Assembly (NCBI GenBank): GCA_002360455.1
Contig: DEQQ01000101.1
Coordinates: 1 to 8,606 of the forward strand
From: Saprospiraceae bacterium UBA3362
GTDB taxonomy: Bacteria; Bacteroidota; Bacteroidia; Chitinophagales; Saprospiraceae
Direction: 5' to 3'
DNA: 8,606 nucleotides
A program made the position numbers and the translations under genes. The notes below the pieces were generated by a model, which made no database searches, was not told the DNA's origin, and saw nothing but the letters and a program-made list of their open reading frames with translations. Within the stretch, counting starts at the first letter, position 1. Each line of letters opens with the position of its first letter. This document shows positions 6,401 through 8,606 of the stretch, one piece after another.

Positions 6401-8606
6401 TCGTCTTCTTGTACTTCAACGGTTACTGTTAGAGACACATTAGCACCGATGTTATTTTGCAAAGACAGAACATTTTATGCAGAACCCGGAGCTTGTGAAG
6501 CTATTGTTCATATCAATGTTACCGATGTTGCTATGGACAATTGTGATCAAAACCTCATGATTATGCAAAACCCAAATGCTCGTTACAAATTGGATTCATT
6601 TTTCCCAATTGGTAAGCATATAGTGGAGATCATGGTCATGGATCAAGATGGCAATGTAGCTACCTGTAATTTCTGTGTTTTGGTTCAAGATTATCCAAAC
6701 CCTGTAGCCGATTTAACATGCAATAATGATGTGCAAATCTCATTAGACCAAAACTGTGAGGCAACGTTGCATGCTGATGATTTCTTGGAAGGCGGGCCAT
6801 ATAGATGTTATGATAAATATGGGATAATTGTGCAAGATTGGAATACAGGTCAGGTTATTGACAGACGACCAACTATTCCTGGAAGTCAGATCAACAAAAG
6901 TGATATAGGTAGAAGTTTGAAAGTTACCGTTTTTGATTCCTTGACCGGAAATTCGTGTTGGTCTCATGCAAGAGTTGAAGATAAAATTGGACCATCCATG
7001 AGTTGTTTGAGAGATACAATATTATCTTGTGGAAGCTCTTACTCTCCTGCCATTATTGGAACTCCGATTGTAAGGGACAACTGCGGTAATTTTAGCTTGA
7101 CTTATTCTGATCAGATTATCCCTGGAAGTTGTGCTTTAGGATTTGAACAAAGGATAGTAAGAAGATGGGTGAGCGAAGATGATTATGGAAATAAAGTAAT
7201 ATGTGTTCAAACTATTACCATAGCCTTAGGGGATTTGATTTCTATAATTGCACCGCCAAATTTTGATGGAATTATTGGAAATCAAAATATTTTAGAGTGC
7301 AGTGAAAAAATTGATAGATCAAAAGATCTTACACCACATTATTTAAATGATCCTTATTGTGTAGATGGATATTTGTTGGATTCTGCATATTGGTACGCCA
7401 CCGGTGGAGATCCGACTTTGGGAGATTTCAGTGGTCAACGAAGACCTAGAGTTTTAGGTTGGAACTGCTTGGATTCCGGTTTGTATAAATCCCACCCAAG
7501 TCCATATCCGGTATTTTATCCCGCACATCCGGATTGGTCGGCTACAAATCCTAGATGTTATGGCCCTGATACCCATGTTATGTGGATGGGTACAGGAGTG
7601 CCTTCAGGTAACTCTTGCAACAATATCAACATGGTATATAGAGATACTAAATTTGATCTTGCAAAACCGGGTTGCGATGCGGGAGAGGTAGGATGCTATA
7701 AGATATTGCGTCAGTGGACAGTAATGGATTGGTGTACCGGACAAATAGCAGGACACAATCAGATTATCAAAGTAAATGATACCAAAGGTCCACAAATTTT
7801 ATATCCTGATTCAATTGTTGTAAATATGGATGTGTGGTCTTGTACAGGTACTTGGGACGTTGCTCCGGCTTGGTTAACCAGTTCTTGTAACAGTGAATTG
7901 CATTACTCAATTGAAATAGCCGAAGGAACGGTTAGTGGTAATGAATCTTCCGGATATATAGTTACAGGGTTGCCAAGAGGAGTCACATCTGCATTTATTG
8001 TTGCTGAGGATTGCTGCGGCAATATTACAAAAAAGAGAATTAGATTGAATGTAATCGATAATGTGCCGCCTGTAGCTGTTTGTGATGAACATACAGTAGT
8101 TACCTTAACAGGAGGAGTAAGTCCCGGAGAAAACATCACGAAGATCTTTGCAGAAACTTTCGATGATGGCTCGTTTGACAATTGCTCTCGCCACGTATAC
8201 TTCAAAGTAATTCGAATGGAAGAACTAAGAGGAACTTTGAATGGCGATACTCGATCATTGCCAAACGATAATAAAGTGAGTTGTAATGGATTGAATGGAG
8301 ATGATCTACCAGATCCTATTCAGTTTTCAGGCAATCAAGTATTGTTTGATGACTTTACGAAGTTCTGTTGTGCCGATGTGGGCAATACCATTATGGTAGT
8401 GTTGAGAGTATTTGATGTAGATCCGGGAGCAGGTCCAATTCATCCAAACAGAATGGGAAGATCAGGGCCGAACTTACAGTCTGTAGGAGATTTATATGGA
8501 CACTTCAGTGATTGTATGGTAGAGGTAGAAGTACAAGACAAAGTACAACCAACATTGATTCCGCCACCAAACATCGTAGTAAGTTGCTGGTTCTGGTATG
8601 ATTTCG
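398..8606 (+). CDS. Giant secreted multidomain surface protein with lamin-tail and HYR repeats (5' complete, runs off window)
   Basis: The frame stays open from the ATG at 398 to the window end, at least 2,736 residues, with the stop outside. The start is well fixed: an in-frame TAA lies at 374-376, and 398 is the only ATG between it and the hydrophobic segment. No Shine-Dalgarno is present, only a purine-rich leader, as usual in Bacteroidota. Residues 1-28 look like a signal peptide (core LNLILPILFLFGIG at 10-23, cut near Ser27/Gln28). Then follow LTD1 (about 36-325), a SprB-like module (about 470-552), LTD2 (about 646-885), Ig-like modules (about 960-1240), and a HYR array from 1243 in which two repeats contain LTD3 and LTD4. 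HYR and lamin-tail domains are non-catalytic beta-sandwich folds of extracellular proteins, so a role in adhesion, matrix or surface-layer structure is the best inference. Type IX secretion is likely for this family in Bacteroidota, but its C-terminal signal is not visible. The exact function and gene name are unknown to me. Confidence 0.95.
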   Translation, partial: MIFIDSRPALNLILPILFLFGIGKLNSQCNSPYDRVVLNEVSGDAGQSDGVDDGIVEIAGPPSTDIGCMVVSNSEWAIVIPEGTVIPSDGVFLIACGMRASSSVGVGIKNGKNGLNCDECDFHCLTIDFDVCDPANAVYCDFAATGFTIDNQHGSDGDQVMLFLPNGTPHDGIYWGEPNTLTRGGNTTGGASGDADHCTVQDPTKGSYTLGTGIVAMGRGDGTNADTSAVPVMPNGAGCMARLISYSMPNLTDPIWVKHPSATFVGCNSSYLRISNSVGSHGNPSHQPRAGTLIPSASLVPSSCDPAGALAQWGYTDHPNPGKENDALAWQLLYSNDTLCSPATITFTLEVYNYQNVSDNVDLFSGACDENIGSYVMAPSTDPNANPGSIGAQVWTSYSFDKNTGITTLTYTSGILPVGTHCYTLQWDDYSNCCGSTSKTSNSECYEREEVCITVFAPLSYDCDRNGTADVPQTMCTLDCVTGGISSGTINVSKYILGGGNLCYTLYDSAGILPPKTNTNGIFTLENNPNAGGYYVTVEDKSGCSNGTLIIKINNNCEKAAICPSGIRYSSTSPSGNYCPTRDTLRFCIQANCLPPGGTIDFYIGPEDCNWVPGDEGTVVGTIDIPSCPNCNNLNPSGSCGDSGGLIVNEVSQGQGANKEWVELLAVGASCDSININGWIINDNDGSCGASGVAPGYVWFDDTNAGCPCNLKKIPVGARIVIYNEEDKETCMLADDPCDSNSDKIYVFPGNSPCLSTCYNSDAFPCPSANRNPGGAQQGWQNGTSTSSGLLLGNTADCMITKCPDGNIYHGIEYGTNCTTLEANISCAASTGGSGNQEYYFSCGDFYADGNFARQSFTAANACTVQTIGNANNTTNQNFINKLMGMNGQCFNCSNLATNCTNDTLPCVKFPITTDFCPDSSFCLKARINGLASTCADSVININRTYGINCPTADLKGRSIDTCFADVPGGIDIPVMVMNGTGPYKLCWSRSDQGGNMCVTGAGPNFTIHIDGPTASEIKVKLDSVVDLGGARCKGEVDNDELCINLRPQPELDITAHSDITSCAGGCGSITLSFTGTGPYEFSFCVNGGPEEMVYVGGNMYVIEACVPGVYTIKSFSDDFGCGGIINDPSVEIKVTGSFPVVDTVCVPEMAICGDSLVCHDLDTLVKVVMDLNGPDPGGLDTVHVTFYKKSPYSGGFNAQFDSIPDGIIKINDTTKYYFAFLDPISMCEVVDSFIINSNFLACCEAPTIRCPRDTMYPDSLCNIIVPPAKTIFRRDTMGIGDRKDTIPVILEGCGWVRMSSRDSIVTENCLRTVFRFYIVVDSVGNRDSCIQSISFKFDTIKPTPICPPNLTLQCPADTSINRTGIASSTDNCMDPVQISYMDSVAAGRCPNEKAIFRKWKFRDACKNDTTCTQRINIIDTVPPKFIPNIRLNDTMVSCEFTFPPRSFRAADSCQMRSGARDSIKPWINEFHYDNTGTDAGEFIEIAGMAGTNLAGFSLVLYNGSNGAMYNTLNLGGIIDNEGSCMGALSFSYPVNGIQNGAPDGIALIYNGNVVCEFISYEGAFVATDGPAVGIMSTDIGVLETGSEPIGLSLQKIGTGNMRGSFNWSGPSNQSPGSLNVSQIISPAPQCMGGTMTIDTFATTYRQDSIPGRCPNEYTLRRVWTAVDSCGNRDSIVQRIMVKDTSRPLICSPIWLPRDTVISCNNLKPADTITGIDLCDKSLLGNIWINEIHYDNVGTDTLEFIEIAGFFGTDLSAYKLVLYNGATGLVYDSMALSGILPNERCGYGALAFYYPVNGIQNGSPDGIALIRGTTVLQFISYEGVMVALNGPANGLTSRAIPVAEDGSLPYTFSIQLTGCGDSYLDFTWTGPLSRTPGLLNPGQIPKGNIISTISERIVRGVCPVKDTIFRSWRLADRCGNTFTWSQRIVTVDTSAPIAVCKDTTIFLNKQGTAQLTSKSLDGGSRDSCSAVLRFLASDTTFNCFDRGVQRVTLFVFDECNNSSSCTSTVTVRDTLAPMLFCKDRTFYAEPGACEAIVHINVTDVAMDNCDQNLMIMQNPNARYKLDSFFPIGKHIVEIMVMDQDGNVATCNFCVLVQDYPNPVADLTCNNDVQISLDQNCEATLHADDFLEGGPYRCYDKYGIIVQDWNTGQVIDRRPTIPGSQINKSDIGRSLKVTVFDSLTGNSCWSHARVEDKIGPSMSCLRDTILSCGSSYSPAIIGTPIVRDNCGNFSLTYSDQIIPGSCALGFEQRIVRRWVSEDDYGNKVICVQTITIALGDLISIIAPPNFDGIIGNQNILECSEKIDRSKDLTPHYLNDPYCVDGYLLDSAYWYATGGDPTLGDFSGQRRPRVLGWNCLDSGLYKSHPSPYPVFYPAHPDWSATNPRCYGPDTHVMWMGTGVPSGNSCNNINMVYRDTKFDLAKPGCDAGEVGCYKILRQWTVMDWCTGQIAGHNQIIKVNDTKGPQILYPDSIVVNMDVWSCTGTWDVAPAWLTSSCNSELHYSIEIAEGTVSGNESSGYIVTGLPRGVTSAFIVAEDCCGNITKKRIRLNVIDNVPPVAVCDEHTVVTLTGGVSPGENITKIFAETFDDGSFDNCSRHVYFKVIRMEELRGTLNGDTRSLPNDNKVSCNGLNGDDLPDPIQFSGNQVLFDDFTKFCCADVGNTIMVVLRVFDVDPGAGPIHPNRMGRSGPNLQSVGDLYGHFSDCMVEVEVQDKVQPTLIPPPNIVVSCWFWYDF
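503..1372 (+). other. LTD1: divergent N-terminal lamin-tail-like domain
   Basis: About residues 36-325. The opening VVLNEVSGDAG followed by GIVEIAGP resembles the lamin-tail start 'v.iNEv.......fvEi.n'. Later segments fit the same fold: GVFLIACG, then GDQVMLFLPNG and HDGIYWGEP (about 157-177), and the closing HPNPGKEND (about 317-325), which resembles the usual 'TPG..N' ending of these domains. At nearly 290 residues it is about twice the size of LTD3 or LTD4, with additional cysteine-containing loops. The boundaries are approximate and the assignment is by motif only. Confidence 0.6.
1805..2053 (+). other. SprB-like repeat module
   Basis: About residues 470-552. The segment GGYYVTVEDKSGCSNGT, starting at residue 532, matches the ending of SprB-type repeats ('G.Y.VTVtD.nGC'), a beta-rich module named after the gliding adhesin SprB of Flavobacterium and widespread in large Bacteroidota surface proteins. 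It is preceded by a loop, DCDRNGTAD (462-470), that fits a DxDxNGxxD calcium-binding pattern. Only one clear copy is visible, whereas SprB itself has many. Confidence 0.55.
2333..3052 (+). other. LTD2: second lamin-tail-like domain
   Basis: About residues 646-885. LIVNEVSQGQGANKEWVELL (646-665) is a good lamin-tail start, with the INGWIINDNDG strand following and a later strand pair RIVIYNEED. The second half (about 780-885) is cysteine- and asparagine-rich, with a NIYHGIEYG strand near 808-816, and has no clear 'TPG..N' end, so the C-terminal boundary is uncertain. It differs strongly from LTD3 and LTD4 and is not a recent duplicate of them. Confidence 0.65.
3275..4117 (+). other. Ig-like 'GTGPY' modules between LTD2 and the HYR array
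   Basis: About residues 960-1240. Two related units can be seen: one around MVMNGTGPYKLCW (about 977-989) and one around LSFTGTGPYEFSFCVNGG (about 1071-1088), the second ending in GVYTIKSFSDDFGCGG. The 'GtGPy.l.y..ng' to 'G.Y.i....D..GC' pattern is common in large secreted Bacteroidota proteins and indicates Ig-like or PKD-like beta-sandwiches. The third part (about 1130-1240) is also beta-rich, but I cannot assign it to a family. Confidence 0.5.
4796..5257 (+). repeat. LTD3: lamin-tail domain inserted in a HYR repeat
   Basis: Residues 1467-1620 (154 residues), from WINEFHYDNTGTDAGEFIEI to SPGSLN. The WINE.HYDN.G.D..EFIEIAG start, the LVLYNG strand, the NGIQNG.PDGIAL block, FISYEG and the closing 'F.W.gP....PGslN' are the full signature of a compact lamin-tail domain, such as those in secreted nucleases and surface proteins of marine bacteria. 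About 62% of the first 108 residues are identical to LTD4 by hand alignment. It interrupts a HYR unit: the 'ADSC' half lies before it and the 'GRCPNEYTLRRVW...DSCGN' half after it. Confidence 0.85.
5579..6037 (+). repeat. LTD4: lamin-tail domain inserted in the next HYR repeat
   Basis: Residues 1728-1880 (153 residues), from WINEIHYDNVGTDTLEFIEI to TPGLLN. It follows the same plan as LTD3, with one single-residue gap in the first 108 positions, and starts 783 bases downstream of it. It is inserted at the equivalent point of the following HYR unit, after DLCDKSLLGN and before the GVCPVKDTIFRSW...DRCGN half. The last third (after about residue 1838) has diverged from LTD3 more than the first two thirds. 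Confidence 0.85.

Larger units (their letters stand above)
4124..8606 (+). repeat. Array of HYR (hyalin-like) repeats, continuing past the window
   Basis: From residue 1243 the protein is built of repeats joined by linkers of the type 'v.DT.pP'. Linkers begin near 1339 (DTIKP), 1420 (DTVPP), 1684 (DTSRP), 1932 (DTSAP), 2013 (DTLAP), 2098 (DYPNP), 2195 (DKIGP), 2461 (DTKGP), 2554 (DNVPP) and 2714 (DKVQP); a further unit seems to begin near 2285 without a typical linker. Typical units are 81-97 residues and carry the 'C..D......DnC' and 'D.cGN...c.q.i.v' signatures of HYR domains, for example DACKND, DSCGNRD, DRCGN and DECNN. The units at 1420-1684 and 1684-1932 are enlarged by inserted lamin-tail domains. 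Those at 2285-2461 and 2554-2714 are enlarged by family-specific sequence. The last repeat is cut by the window edge. Confidence 0.85.

Noticed and set aside
7903..8205. Antisense open frame of 100 codons, with a shorter one nested at 7907-8092
   Set aside because: It overlaps clear HYR-type coding sequence on the + strand, has no promoter or domain of its own, and is explained by the codon pattern of the main gene. The other antisense frames (1634-1816, 4048-4254, 4502-4813, 6256-6462, 6743-6967, 7604-7795) were dropped for the same reason.

Overview
The window is almost entirely one giant open reading frame. It starts at 398 on the + strand and is still open at the right edge (8606), giving at least 2,736 codons without a stop or frame change. 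The 397 bases before it are very AT-rich and carry no gene that I can support. No RNA gene, insertion sequence, CRISPR array or second protein-coding gene is visible.

The likely host is a member of the Bacteroidota, most probably of the Saprospiraceae type (inference). The reasons are a secreted mosaic of hyalin-like (HYR) repeats joined by 'DT.PP' linkers, a SprB-like 'Y.VTV.D..GC' module, a signal peptide ending in a Ser-Gln pair, no Shine-Dalgarno sequence, and a match to the Bacteroidota -7 promoter element (TAnnTTTG) just before the gene. Such proteins are usually exported by the type IX secretion system, but the C-terminus that would show a sorting domain lies outside the window.

Layout of the protein, numbered from the ATG: signal peptide (about 1-28); a large divergent lamin-tail-like domain, LTD1 (about 36-325); beta-rich, cysteine-rich sequence with one possible calcium loop (about 345-470); a SprB-like module (about 470-552); LTD2 (about 646-885); two or more Ig-like 'GTGPY' modules (about 960-1240); then a HYR array from about 1243 to the window end. 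Within this array, two consecutive repeats each contain a complete, closely related lamin-tail domain (LTD3 at 1467-1620, LTD4 at 1728-1880). The last third consists of longer, specialised HYR variants that do not fit the textbook HYR length.

The gene appears to stand alone on this strand, with its own promoter-like element and a short leader. It most likely encodes a very large cell-surface or matrix adhesin-like protein. I see no catalytic domain. The most notable features are the nesting of lamin-tail domains inside HYR domains, the high density of the Bacteroidota O-glycosylation sequon, and the non-standard HYR variants in the C-terminal part. None of these amounts to a demonstrated new system.
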